From: Spongilla lacustris
Taxonomy: Eukaryota; Porifera; Demospongiae; Spongillida; Spongillidae
Length of the DNA stretch: 64,000 bases
Assembly: GCA_949361645.1 (NCBI GenBank)
Contig: OX442422.1
Coordinates: 2,342,580-2,406,579, forward strand
Direction of reading: 5' to 3'
The translations under genes were made by a program, and so were the position numbers. The notes under the pieces are model-generated. The model was not told where the DNA came from, did not search any database, and saw only the letters and a program-made list of their open reading frames with translations. Positions 12,224 to 37,592 of the stretch are shown here, piece after piece; positions within the stretch are counted from its first letter, which is position 1; each line of letters begins with the position of its first letter.

Positions 12224-13405
12224 GTATATGTACCATATTTCCTGGATCCGCCACTGCGGCTCCGTGAATAAATGACATCTGCGAGGAAATGGAAGTTATG
12301 CACAGGCTGCACTACCCCCAGTAGCATATACCACTAGCCCATGTTCAGCACAGATACAGGGTGTTTCGGCTCTGGACCGTCTGATAAGGACTCGGATGCA
12401 TCCCATGCAAAGTTATGAACTTACTGCCACAGTGCCACCATGCAGCTTTAATCGACAGCCCGAGTCTAAAGAATTCATTTCCAAGGGTGCTTATACATGT
12501 ATATAAGAATAAAACGATGGAGCCGCTTACCAGAACGGCTGGGTAAATGCATATTTTGATGCACAATGCCTTAATTGCATCTGCCGAACTATCTCCGTGC
12601 TTCTTCGACTATTCCCGTGCATCTTTGTATCGTGATATGACCAAAAAAAATATCGCTTATCGCAATGTATCGCATACCGCGCGCGGCAGCCCTGTTTTCC
12701 GCAACAACAACAAAAATCGTGTGCGCCAGCGTAAAAGTAACACACGTACAAGGCCTTGAAATAACAACAGCTACGTAGGGCAATAAATTAATATCATGCA
12801 CTCGATCGATCGCAAGCTAACCAGCAATTAGCACCCAAAAATATGAGACAATGCCATTAGGCATTAGCGATTTTATTTTCATTATAGCACACATGAACAA
12901 ATGGCAGACTTCCCGGCACCTCACCTTCGTTTTGTTAACTTTTTCTACACTCAGTCTGCAAATCACTGAAGAAACCATATGCATGCGCACCAGTATACTT
13001 ACCTTGTTTCGTATTGTAGCCTGCTCGGAAGGACTATGCTGAAGAAATTGAAGTTCACTATATTATTCAGAATGAATTGAAACCAACGTAGCAACTGGAA
13101 AATAAAAATACTGCTCACACCGTTTCTTATTTATATGCTGCCACAATCGTGGTTCCAATACGCCCACAAATAGTCTCGTACCCAGACCCAACATTACGTA
13201 ACTATACCGTTTCATAACACTACAGCGATGAACACTTAGGAGAGTGAAGATGATGAGAAGGGGGAAGATGAGGATAACTATTCAGATGAATATGAAGTTG
13301 ACTAAAACTTACTCTTGCATCAAAGCGTATGTTTGTAACAAGTACAACTTCGCCCAAGAAATTGATAAATATTATTTCATTGAGTGCTACGTTGGATGCA
13401 ATAGT
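12224..13405. other. No gene recognised
   Basis: Several overlapping 60-75 codon frames exist around 12345-12800 on both strands, but none shows a known domain or a splice context. Confidence 0.35.
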
Positions 13406-13406
13406 A

Positions 13407-13645
13407 GGGTTGATTATGTTCATTGTGTGCTATGTAAACCTCCATGGGTGCAGACCTTAACAATAGTAGGGTTGGTTTTGTGTGTGTGCTATGTAAACCT
13501 CTATGGGTGCAGACCTTAACAATAGTAGGGTTGGTTATGTTCATTGTGTGCTATGTAAAAATGGGTGCAGACCTTAATAGTAGTAGGGTTAGTTATGTTC
13601 ATTGTATGCTATGTAAACTTCCATGGGTGCAGACCTCGATTAGCT
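13407..13645. repeat. Minisatellite, about 60-bp unit, 3-4 copies
   Basis: Repeats of AGTAGGGTTGGTTATGTTCA-like sequence followed by TTGTGTGCTATGTAAACCTC and ATGGGTGCAGACCTTAA. Units differ by small indels. Confidence 0.8.
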
Positions 13646-14086
13646 AGCTGGGTAGACTATGGTGAATTGTCTAATCTGATGTTAGGCTGCCTGGTGTACA
13701 TGTACTAGTAAACTCATTGCTCACTAGCCATAGCAGAAGGGAACAAATTGTGTATGTTTTTAATGCACATACCATACAATGTCATGTACCAACGTCCGCA
13801 CCAACCACACACTCTGCGCCAGAGACAGGGGTTTTAGTAAATGACCTAGAATAGCTTGTTATAGCCATCGGATGGGGTGGAAGAGCAGAAGGGGCTTTGT
13901 GTAGAAGGACCGGCAAACTGTGTGGAGCGGGAAGCATGCTTATGCAAGTATTCCATACTGGATCAGAGTGAAGCAACTCTTCATATAACAATAACACACA
14001 CAAATACAGGCATACTTCATTCAATTGCACAATATATTCCCCCTGGTGCACAGATGTCAGTACACCACAAGTATACTGCAGTGCAC

Positions 14087-14268
<182 letters not shown>

Positions 14269-14310
14269 CATACATACATACCGTATTCACTCAAATACAA
14301 ACCGCGGTTT

Positions 14311-14958
14311 ATAATATAATAAAGACCAAAACGGTACCCGCGCGGTAATTTTGATGTAGCTACAAAACATCGCATTTCTCTGTAACGCGTAATGCAAATC
14401 TAAAGCCTTTAACACTATTAATTAACCTACCATCCGTGGACATACATAGCAAATTTGGTAATGATATGTTTTTTTACTCCTTCTCCACGAAGTCATTTAT
14501 AAAGTCGGGTAACCGACGCCTACTTCTCCAGTTCAATCAGCGATTTAAACAAAGCAACCCCGTCAAGGGTTGGATATAGGATACCCCTACGAAGCGCAAA
14601 AGTTGTGGAACTTTTGTACGAAGCTATGATTTAAAAATATCTTGCACAGAAGTTTCCATGCACGAAGGGCGGTTTAATAATTTAAAAAACTGAACCTCAA
14701 ATGCATGCATTGTTCGTGGTTTCAATAGATGTACATGTATAAGGCTTCAAAAAGTTTCTTACGTAATTCAATACTATAAACTCAAATGTTACTGTCATTA
14801 AAGAGGTCCAACGCGCATTATCTGCATGCATGCATGAGACTTTATAACATGTACTAAGGTAGACTGTTTTCATTTACCATATACTTGCATCTAGATCCTT
14901 GCAAGGTGTACCTTTTGTACTTCACCATATATGTAATATGTATAGCATTTGTAACCCC

Positions 14959-14993
<35 letters not shown>

Positions 14994-15640
14994 ATGATGC
15001 CACAATCTTAGCCACAATTTATGATGATCACTTCTCAGTGCAGAGATACAAGCTTCAATTGCAACTACCCATGCACCATGAGTGCTTTTGGACAGAGATA
15101 ATATATTATCTCTGTTTTGGAGGAGTTTAGGAGTACAGGCAAATTGAATTACATACAATAAACATTTAGACATCTGCTGCTAACTGGTTCTGGGGCCGTG
15201 ACTAGACTTGAGAATGCATCAATGGATCCGTACCGAGGTTTAGTAGCAGTAAAACATTCTCATTTTCGCGCCCAAGCGCGGGAAATACCGTGTGTTCTGT
15301 GCAATATATTTTAAAATCATAGCTTCGTACAAAAACTCCACAACTTTTGCGCTTCGTAGGGGTATCCTATATCCAACCCTTGACGGGGTTGCTTTGTTTA
15401 AATCGCTGATTGAACTGGAGAAGTAGGCGTTGGTTACCCGACTTTATAAATGACTTCGTGGAGAAGGAGTAAAAGAACATATCTTTACCAAATTTGCTAT
15501 GTATATGCATGTCCACGGATGGTAGGTCAATTAATAGTCTTAAAGGCTTTAGATTTGCATTACGCGTTACAGAGAAATGCGATGTTTTGTAGCTACATCA
15601 AAATTACCGCGCGGGTACCGTTTTGGTCTTTAATCATACT
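14311..15640. repeat. Long inverted repeat, about 330-bp arms
   Basis: The left arm (about 14311-14645), from AAAGACCAAAACGGTACCCG to GAAGCTATGATTTAAAAATA, reappears in reverse complement at about 15308-15640. The arms are long and highly similar, with small differences such as GTAACCGACG versus GTAACCAACG. The loop of about 660 bp contains a 35-bp C run near 14957-14991. The structure fits a foldback element or two opposed copies of one repeat. The right arm abuts the truncated retrotransposon at 15708. Confidence 0.85.
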
Positions 15641-15707
15641 ACCCCCTATGCCCCCTTTTTTGATCCCTCGTATCTTTTTTGTTTTAAGTCCGATTTTTAT
15701 TTTGAAA

Positions 15708-17515
15708 GCAATGATGGAGCTTTACACCCAGCATTCTGGTAATGGGTGGGGGCTGTTGTTAGTGGATGCCAAGAATGCTTTTAACATGGTGAACCGAGTT
15801 GTTGCCTTGTGGAATGCTCGCGTGTTATGGCCTAGATGCAGCCGTTTTTTGTTCAACACCTATAGAGGATTTGCTCGGCTTGTCTTAAGAGGATCTGATG
15901 AATGTCTATTCAGTAAGGAAGGTGTTACTCAAGGTGATCCTCTATCCATGCTCATATATGCAGTTGCACTATTACCACTTGTTAAGTCACTGAAGGTCAA
16001 AGAGAACAGGTTGCAGACCTGGTATGCAGATGACTCAGCTTGCATTGGTAACATCAAGGAGGTTCGCTCGTGGTATGATCAGTTGGCTGAGCAAGGCCCA
16101 GCATATGGATACTTTCCTGAGCCCAAGAAAAGCTGTCTGATTGTTACCCCTCAATTTGAAGATGAGGCCAGGATAGTCTTTGGTGATTTGGGTCTGCAGA
16201 TAGTGAACGGACATCGCTTTCTTGGGGGTGTTATTGGAGACTGCATGATAGCAGACGATTTTGTGAGGAAGAAGGTTGCAATGTGGGTAGATTGTGTTGT
16301 GAAACTCTCCAAGGCAGCTACCAAGTCACCACAAGCCGCTTATACTGCTCTCTCCAAATCCCTTCAGTGTGAATGGTCATATATAATATACCTGCAGCGA
16401 GTCATGCATAACTGTGGAGGTGCTTTTGTCCCACTGCAAGATGCGATTTTAAAGGTTTTCTACCCAGCATTGTTTGAAGGAGATTTGTCAGATGCTGAAT
16501 GTAAACTGTTTTCTTTACCAACTCGTTTTGCTGGCTTGGGGATCAATAATCCTACTGAAACAGCATCATCGTCCTACCACACCTTTACCCAGGGTACCAA
16601 AGTTGTGGTAGAAGCTATTAAGGGATGTGGTGAATTTAGCTCTGCCTGTCACCTGGATGCAATCAGCAAGGCAAGATATGAAACGCAAAAAGCACTTGAC
16701 GAGGTTTCCAAACAGAAACTAGATGCCATTCTTGCAACTCTTTCACCAGGCAGACAACGTGCAATCATGAGGGTGGTTGAGGGCAAAACGTCCAGCTGGT
16801 TGACGACTCTGCCACTCCAAAGTTGCCACTTTGATTTGGCTCCTGTGCAGTTCAGAGATGGCCTAGCTCTGCGCTATTTGCGACATCCATCTAATCTGCC
16901 AGGAAAATGTGATGGTTGTGGAGCTGATTTCACCCTCCAACATGCCCTAGACTGTAAGAAGTTGTTATACTATGCCACAATGAGATCCGTGACTGCCTTG
17001 GTGACCTTGCCAGTCAGGTGTGGCCCCAAGTTATAAAGGAGCCTATTACTAATGAGGCTACTGCTGCCTCAAGTGATCCAGGACTAAGGCTTGACCTGGG
17101 AATCAGAGGTGTTTGGCAACCACAGGTGGAGGCGTTGTTTGATGTCCGTGTCATAGACACTGACGCCCCATCACACTGCCATCGAGCACCTAATGCCATT
17201 TTTGAGTCAAGCTTACTGGAGAAGAAGAGAATGTACAAAAAGGCAGTTGAAGACAGAAGAGGCACCTTCACCCCATTTGTCCTTTCCGTGGACGGACTAC
17301 TACACAAAGAGGCTAGTCACTTCCTAAAGCACATGGCCACTGCTCTGTCTTCCAAGTGGGACAAAGCATATTCCATTACCAGCAGCTATGTCAGATCACG
17401 GCTTGCTTTTGCAGGGGTTCGAGCAGTGAGCCTCTGTCTTAGAGGATCCCGCACCAAATGGAGAAGTGGGCTGGGGTTTGAAGATGGTGCTCCTCTGGCC
17501 TCATTCATGGAGTAA
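15708..17515 (+). pseudogene. 5'-truncated, frameshifted non-LTR retrotransposon (RT plus RLE-like endonuclease)
   Basis: The frame from about 15708 carries reverse-transcriptase motifs in order: LLLVDAKNAFNMVNR, then SKEGVTQGDPLSMLIYAV, then WYADDSA (catalytic YADD at 16023-16034). A C-terminal CDGCGADF..HALDC zinc knuckle follows near 16910-16960. The frame is then lost: coding resumes one frame over by about 16977 (HNEIRDCLGDLASQV, continuing to 17515) with LRLDLGIRGVW and FDVRVIDTDAP, resembling the restriction-like endonuclease of R2/NeSL/Hero-type elements. No ATG-led N-terminal region is present; sequence upstream belongs to the inverted repeat, so the element is 5'-truncated. A single indel near 16960-16977 explains the shift. 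Dead copy; class by motif recognition only. Confidence 0.85.
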
Positions 17516-17700
17516 ATTTATTGACTTATTATTTTGCTTTTTAATTACTTATCATCTAATTGTATGTATTTCATGTTTTTATTAAACAAATTTTGAAAGC
17601 AGATTCATAATTCTCTCATTATGCTGTACAATATTGGATGATGGGGTCCATACCGTTTTTCTTGTTCTTGCCCCGGGTTTTTGTTTTGCATTTCTTGAAG
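17516..17700 (+). other. Retrotransposon 3' end and junction
   Basis: AT-rich sequence after the retrotransposon stop contains ATTAAA near 17580, a possible polyadenylation-type tail. It is followed by sequence leading to an intron-like acceptor TTTCTTGAAG at 17700, shared with the copy at 63781. Confidence 0.4.
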
Positions 17701-18110
17701 GGTTTACTGGTGATCTGGGAAATAGAATTGTGACTAGACTTGAAACCACATAAGTTGTCTGGTTGGAATGAGGATATATCAACTATAATTCTTATGAGGG
17801 GAGACTTGTATTGGTTGGAAACCACTATGGTTATCCTAAAAAACGCTTCTTGATCCAGTTTGAAAACCTGCCCTCCAAATGCAAACCGGTTAAGTGTGCA
17901 AAGATGTACCTTTTCTTTTTTTATGCCCACAAGGCAAGTTTTAACACTGTTCGGGAAAGCCCGGACATTCCACGCACTCTCAGAGTTCACCAGGTGAAGA
18001 AAGAATGGAGTGAGGCCCAGGCAACAAGTGCACTGCGGCTACCATCAGTCCCCTGGAGTGCACTGACCTTTTTGAGCCATGCAGGTACCGGTGTTGAGAT
18101 CGTTTGCAGC
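17701..18110 (+). pseudogene. Decayed DNRLRE/CBM96-like exon
   Basis: Nearly the same sequence as 63782-64000, including the acceptor (TTTCTTGAAG then GGTTTACTGG). This copy has in-frame stops (ACCACATAA, then GGAATGA) and a 6-bp insertion. The later part reads GNHYGYPKKRFLIQFENLPS, CAKMYLFFFYAHKASF, IPRTLRVHQVKKEWSE. That is the pattern of DNRLRE-type beta-sandwich modules (LIQF, AKMYL, VHQVKKEW), which are normally extracellular. It supplies about 60 residues beyond the window-end copy. Inactive duplicate; family assignment moderate. Confidence 0.6.
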
Positions 18111-18212
18111 ATCCATATATATATATATATCGTTATCGCTCATTCTGGCTGGACTATGAGACCATTCTGATATCGCAAAGTGTCTTTAGATTCACTCTTT
18201 ATATATATAAGT

Positions 18213-18412
18213 AAATAAAAAACATTCGCTATGAGAAAGTTGGTGGTATATGAATGCAATAGTGGTGTAAAAAGGAAGGAAACAATAATAAGGAAAAACT
18301 AAATAGTCCTATATTTAGCACATGACTAATGTAACTACTTTTTACACCACTATTGCATTCAAATCCTATATACCACCAACTTTCTCCATATAGAATATTT
18401 TTCATTTACTAG
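18213..18412. mobile_element. Hairpin MITE, near-perfect palindrome
   Basis: TATGAGAAAGTTGGTGGTAT, TGCAATAGTGGTGTAAAAAG and AAATAGTCCTATATTTAGCA appear on the left. CTACTTTTTACACCACTATT, then GCATTCAAATCCTATATACC and ACCAACTTTCTCCATATAGA, appear in reverse on the right. The element is about 200 bp and non-coding. Related copies lie at 5326, 47636 and 49642. Confidence 0.75.
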
Positions 18413-18641
18413 TTTCATTGCTTTTCGTTCATAACTGGATGCTTTCAAATTAGGATAGATGGCGGAGGTGATGATGATGATGTATGCATGTGTGTACAAA
18501 ATTATAGGTTACACGCATCAATCCCTCCTCCCTTTTCACACGTAATTACCTGCTCTGTGACTCCACTGCCTCCATATATCTTGAGCTATTCAGCTGAGCT
18601 ACATGTAAACGTCATATTACTATTACTATTAGAAGTGGAAA

Positions 18642-33067
<14,426 letters not shown>

Positions 33068-34240
33068 AACTTATTTTATACTTATGTAAATTATTTATAT
33101 GGTCTTCTCTTCTGTCTCTCTGTAAAAGTGCACATGTGATCCTTGAGGATTGGTTGCAGTAGTGTGATGTAATTGTACCATGCACTTATGATCCTGATTA
33201 ATGTCAGATCAGGATAGTTTCCTCAATCAAGGAAAATCGACCACAAACACCACTTAGCAACTCATAATTGTTGCTAAGTGCTCCAATAATGTGGGCTTAA
33301 ATTTTGATGTACACAAACTGTTAACTTAATAAATTTAAAAATTAAAATTAACGAAAATGAATTAATACTTCCTGATACCAGCAGCTGCGCGCTATTGAAT
33401 TTAAATAACTTACCGTATTTTATTCACCACTAAAACAATTGCAAGGTACAATGGCCCCTAAATAAACTACATTGTAAAAAAATAATATTGAAACTGCACT
33501 GTATGGGAATTTCATTAACCTGTTGTCAATCTAAATGACCGCGAGCGGACGGCTGATATGAATATTAATTGCTGTGATTATTTGTTGTATAATGAACGTG
33601 TGCATGCAATCAGTACATGCATATAACTGCTTCATCTGATGACAAACCTAATTTTAATAAGTCTATCTTGCATGTGCTTTTTAAAAGCCAAACCGTGCAA
33701 TTACTCTAATTCCAGCCACCTTGCAATGCAACACTGAGCGAGAGGTCATTTTATTCCATAAGAAGGATTAAGAGCTACTTGGGGGAGATCATCTAATATA
33801 AATGATATAAAGCATCTACAAAGCCGGACGGAGCAAGATGGATTTGAATATCTGATTGTAGGTACATGTACCTTGATGGTCCGTAAATCGATGATCTAAA
33901 TCTACGTCGAAAACAGGACACGTATTTCGTAAAGTTTGAAAAAGGGTCTCAAACAAGCGAAGAAACTTTACTTGTTCGATTATCTGCACGGTTAGTCCGA
34001 CTACACAGCTTGACTTAGTGAGCCAATTAGTTGTAGAATGCAACACCATCCTGTTCTATTTTTGTTTTGACGCATTCAATTCGTAGTAGTCTGTAGAATT
34101 TTTGGAATGAATCTTGACTCTGATTGTGAACCAACTATCACGGGATTTATATTGTTATTTAAATCAGGTCAGTATTGACTCATCATATTACAAAGTATGA
34201 TGACGTTTGGATGATGCCCAAAGGGTACTTTAACTACCCA
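33068..34240. other. Gene 1 3' flank
   Basis: Contains the presumed 3' UTR and intergenic DNA. A small palindrome, TTAGCAACTCATAATTGTTG then CTAAG, occurs at about 33253-33280. No gene recognised. Confidence 0.4.
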
Positions 34241-34242
34241 GG

Positions 34243-34786
34243 CAAGGGCGGATACAGGGGGAGGGGGGGGGGGGGGGGGGGGGGTTGGGGGTTGCAACCC
34301 CCCCCCCCCCCCCCATTTGTCCAAATTCCTTTTTTTTTGCACGTAGTTTTAGGGGGGTTTGGGGTTTACAACCCCCTCTTTTGTCCAAAAACCTTGCTTT
34401 TGAATTTCGCACGCACGCGGACAGCACTCCCCCCCCTCCCCCCCCCCGCTCCCGCTCGTTTAATCGGCCGAAAGTGGACAGCAACCCCCCCCCCCGCTCG
34501 TAGAATCGGCCGAAAGCGGACAGTCCCCCCCTGCTCGTGGAATCGGCCGAAAGCGGACAGCAACCCCCCCCCCCCCCCGCTCGTAGAATCGGCCGAAAGC
34601 GGACAGTCCCCCCCCCCCCCCCCCCGCTCGTGGGATCGGCCGAAAGCGGACAGCATCCCCCCCCCCCCCCCCCCCCCCCCCCGCTCGTAGGATCGGCCGA
34701 AAGCGGACAGCACTCCCCCCCCCCCCCCGCTCGTCTTATTATTTATTAACAACCTCCCCTTGTCTGAAATCCTGTATCCACCCCTG
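34243..34786. mobile_element. MITE with internal C-rich tandem repeat
   Basis: The termini CAAGGGCGGATACAGG (left) and CCTGTATCCACCCCTG (right) are inverted repeats. Inside are G and C homopolymers and six copies of a 40-70 bp unit, GCTCGTAGAATCGGCCGAAA then GCGGACAG plus a C run (about 34440-34735). Long proline or glycine frames are artefacts. Confidence 0.7.
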
Positions 34787-37037
34787 CCAGACGTTTTGTG
34801 TTGGTCGGCATGAAAAAAAAGAACACATAACTAAGTAGGTTTAATTGGATTTTTTGTCTACAAAGCATAAAAGCATATACTGAGCCACTCCTTACAATAA
34901 AATATTTTGTGACTGCCCTATTTATTGCACACCCCATTCTTCGATCAACTAAGTTGTAAATGACATTAAGTTGAAGATTGAACTAATTATTCTATTTCTG
35001 TCGTTGTAACACTCGATGATGCCCACGCAGTGTTCTTTTCAAGCCAAATATTCATGTTTAATTAGATGCATGTGTACTGATGCGCATTTGCGCAACCAAT
35101 GCTTTGTTGCTATTTAGAATGAAGATAGTTATTGATCTCAAGAGGCTCATGAAATATATGTAAAAGGATGTGAGTGAGCATGGATCCCTTCTAGCTCCTG
35201 ATACATGTATAATTTGAATTGCCTTTAAATGAATCCCAAACACAAATACATTCAAAGATCCACTTTCATCAGTTAATGCTCTGCACACTAGCCAAACTGA
35301 CACTTCCCAATCCATACCAATAAACCTTAGATCTAGCTACACTAAATATGAGGAAAGAAAAAGGAATTTGATTACATGAAATGAGGTTGAGTACTTGCTA
35401 GTGTTAAAATGCTAAACCATGCAGTATCTTCAAAAAGCATTAGAAATTGATCTGTTCTAAATTGCTAAGTGCAAAAAAAATCAGTGCAATGATTAAGTTG
35501 GCCCAGGCACAAGCACGAAAGTGGGATTTCTATACATGTATAGCAAAGATCAATAAAACACTACTATGATTGTGTTCTCTCACCCACCGGATGAACAGCA
35601 AGAAATTTTGCATAACACAGGTCAGGTGACTCAGGTATGCCGGACAAAAAGTTAAGAATCAGAAGAACAAGGATACATTTAAGAGAAGTATTGAAAAAAA
35701 GTTGTAGAGAAAGAAGATTATTTCCTACCTCATCAAATAACTACAATATTAAACGTTTTGTGAGATATATGGGAACATCTTTGGTAGAAGAATGTTCTCT
35801 GATAATGGGCATGTAGCCGTTTGTGTGAATCCTTTTAAAATTCCTAAAGTCATTGTAACCTATTGGAAAACGGATCAAGTTGAAGACGATGGGGGATAAG
35901 TGAACTGAATACATGAATCTGCTTGAACATGTATTGTACATAGTGTGGTGTGTTTGATACGTTTCTTATGTCAGCTTTGCATTAAAAAAATTGTACTAGC
36001 AGTTACATTTATATCAGTTAATTCTAATCATACAGTACATATATATATGTGTACTAGACTATTTGGCAGAATAACCTTCCTTCTTATCATGACCAATGGT
36101 ATGTGTTAGTTACTTATTGAAGCGAAATCCAATGCATCCCTTTGTATGACATCAGCAAGACTATGTATTTTTAAAAGTTTTGGTTAAGGCTGCACACTTA
36201 TTTATATCTCTATAAACACAACCGGGACAGTTTTTGTTTTGCGTACCCTATTAATTCACGCGATCTTTTGAATAGCGTGGTGCTCGCAGCGAAAGGCATC
36301 ACCATGAATATAAGGTATCCTTGGAATGTAGATTTTTTGCTCTTTCCAACGATATATAATATGCGGCTAAATCAATTCACGATTTGAAAAAAAAAATCAA
36401 ACTATTAACCGAGTTATTGGTGAGTGGAGCTGGGTTGGAGAAACGTCAACCGGGTAGGTAAGGGAGAAAGAGAAGGGGCCCCAGATAACGAGAGGTACTG
36501 TGCACGGATTTTTAAAGCTTGTGGAGGCTCTTTAATATAGGAGTTCAGTCAGTCAAATATAAGATAGATCGGTTAGGGACCTTTTGGGCTACCGGGATAT
36601 GGCCGTCAGTATACGTGTGAAAAACACCCTAGAAATTTGAAAAACAGGGGTTTACTTCTGCAAGTTAGCTGTGATTATTTTCACAAAGGTTTGATGGCAA
36701 CATCGGAGCTTAATGAACAATGGAGAGTGCAAAGAGTATTCAACAAGTGCTGAGACCAACGGATTCGTGTATTTTCATATCCTTCGTACAAATTATAGCG
36801 GGTTTTGTCTATCTTACAGCTACCATGTCAGAGTTTCAGCTTGCTGTTCGATTCTGCTGATATATGCATAGTGTGTACATGTACCACGCTGGAGTGCGTA
36901 TAGGCGTGCGTGTGTTACATGGTTCGAGTGGAGTTTGTGGAGAGTGTGTATGTATGTGCGTTGTGTATGTGTGTGCGTGTGTGTGCGTGTGTGTGCGTGC
37001 GCGCGCGTGTGTGTGTGCCGGAATGTGTTTTCTCCTC
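34787..37037. other. Intergenic, no gene recognised
   Basis: Short frames only. A G/T-rich (GTGTGTGCG) tract lies at about 36940-37015. Sequence at 36190-36690 (AACCGGGACAGTTTTTGTTT and the region after it) looks like a decayed repeat, but no ends were found. Confidence 0.4.
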
Positions 37038-37545
37038 ATGGCGCTGTGAGTGTTGTATGTGCTAATTGCTCTTTGACTCATTTTATCACGTGATACAAGG
37101 GCAGCTCCTAGGCGTTGCCTCACCTTCCCCACGACTGTGTACTATTGTGAGACATGAAGGGACAAGCGAACACGCGTAAGTGCACCCCCCTCCCCCCCCC
37201 CCCCCCCCGTGGCACAACTTGTGGTGTGTGTGTGTGCCCTTACTTCCACGTTTTCAAACAGGCTGTTCTTGTTTGAGGTGACAGGCACAAAACCCTCACT
37301 CCAGTTTTCTCTTGACCGCGTATTTCACATAAGGGAATCTTTTAAGACCAGTGTGCAAGGTATGTGTGTGAGGAGGGGTATGTATGCGTGTATTTTGAGT
37401 CAGTACTGGTTTAAGGACGTGTGTATAGACCCATGTAGTTGGTTTCCATGATGCTTGTTTAGGTACAGGTTGCTGCAGGTCTTCTCCCTAACATAACCTT
37501 CACGCATACATACCTACGCATACATGCACATGCACACACACACAC

Positions 37546-37592
<47 letters not shown>

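Noticed and set aside
12345..12801. Cluster of overlapping 70-codon frames on both strands
   Set aside because: No domain, no splice sites in matching phase, and all strands equally open.
15450..15707. N-terminal 86 codons of the open frame over the retrotransposon
   Set aside because: They translate the right arm of an inverted repeat and match no reverse-transcriptase region.
34175..34752. Proline- and glycine-rich frames on both strands
   Set aside because: Created by C/G homopolymers and the tandem unit in a MITE.
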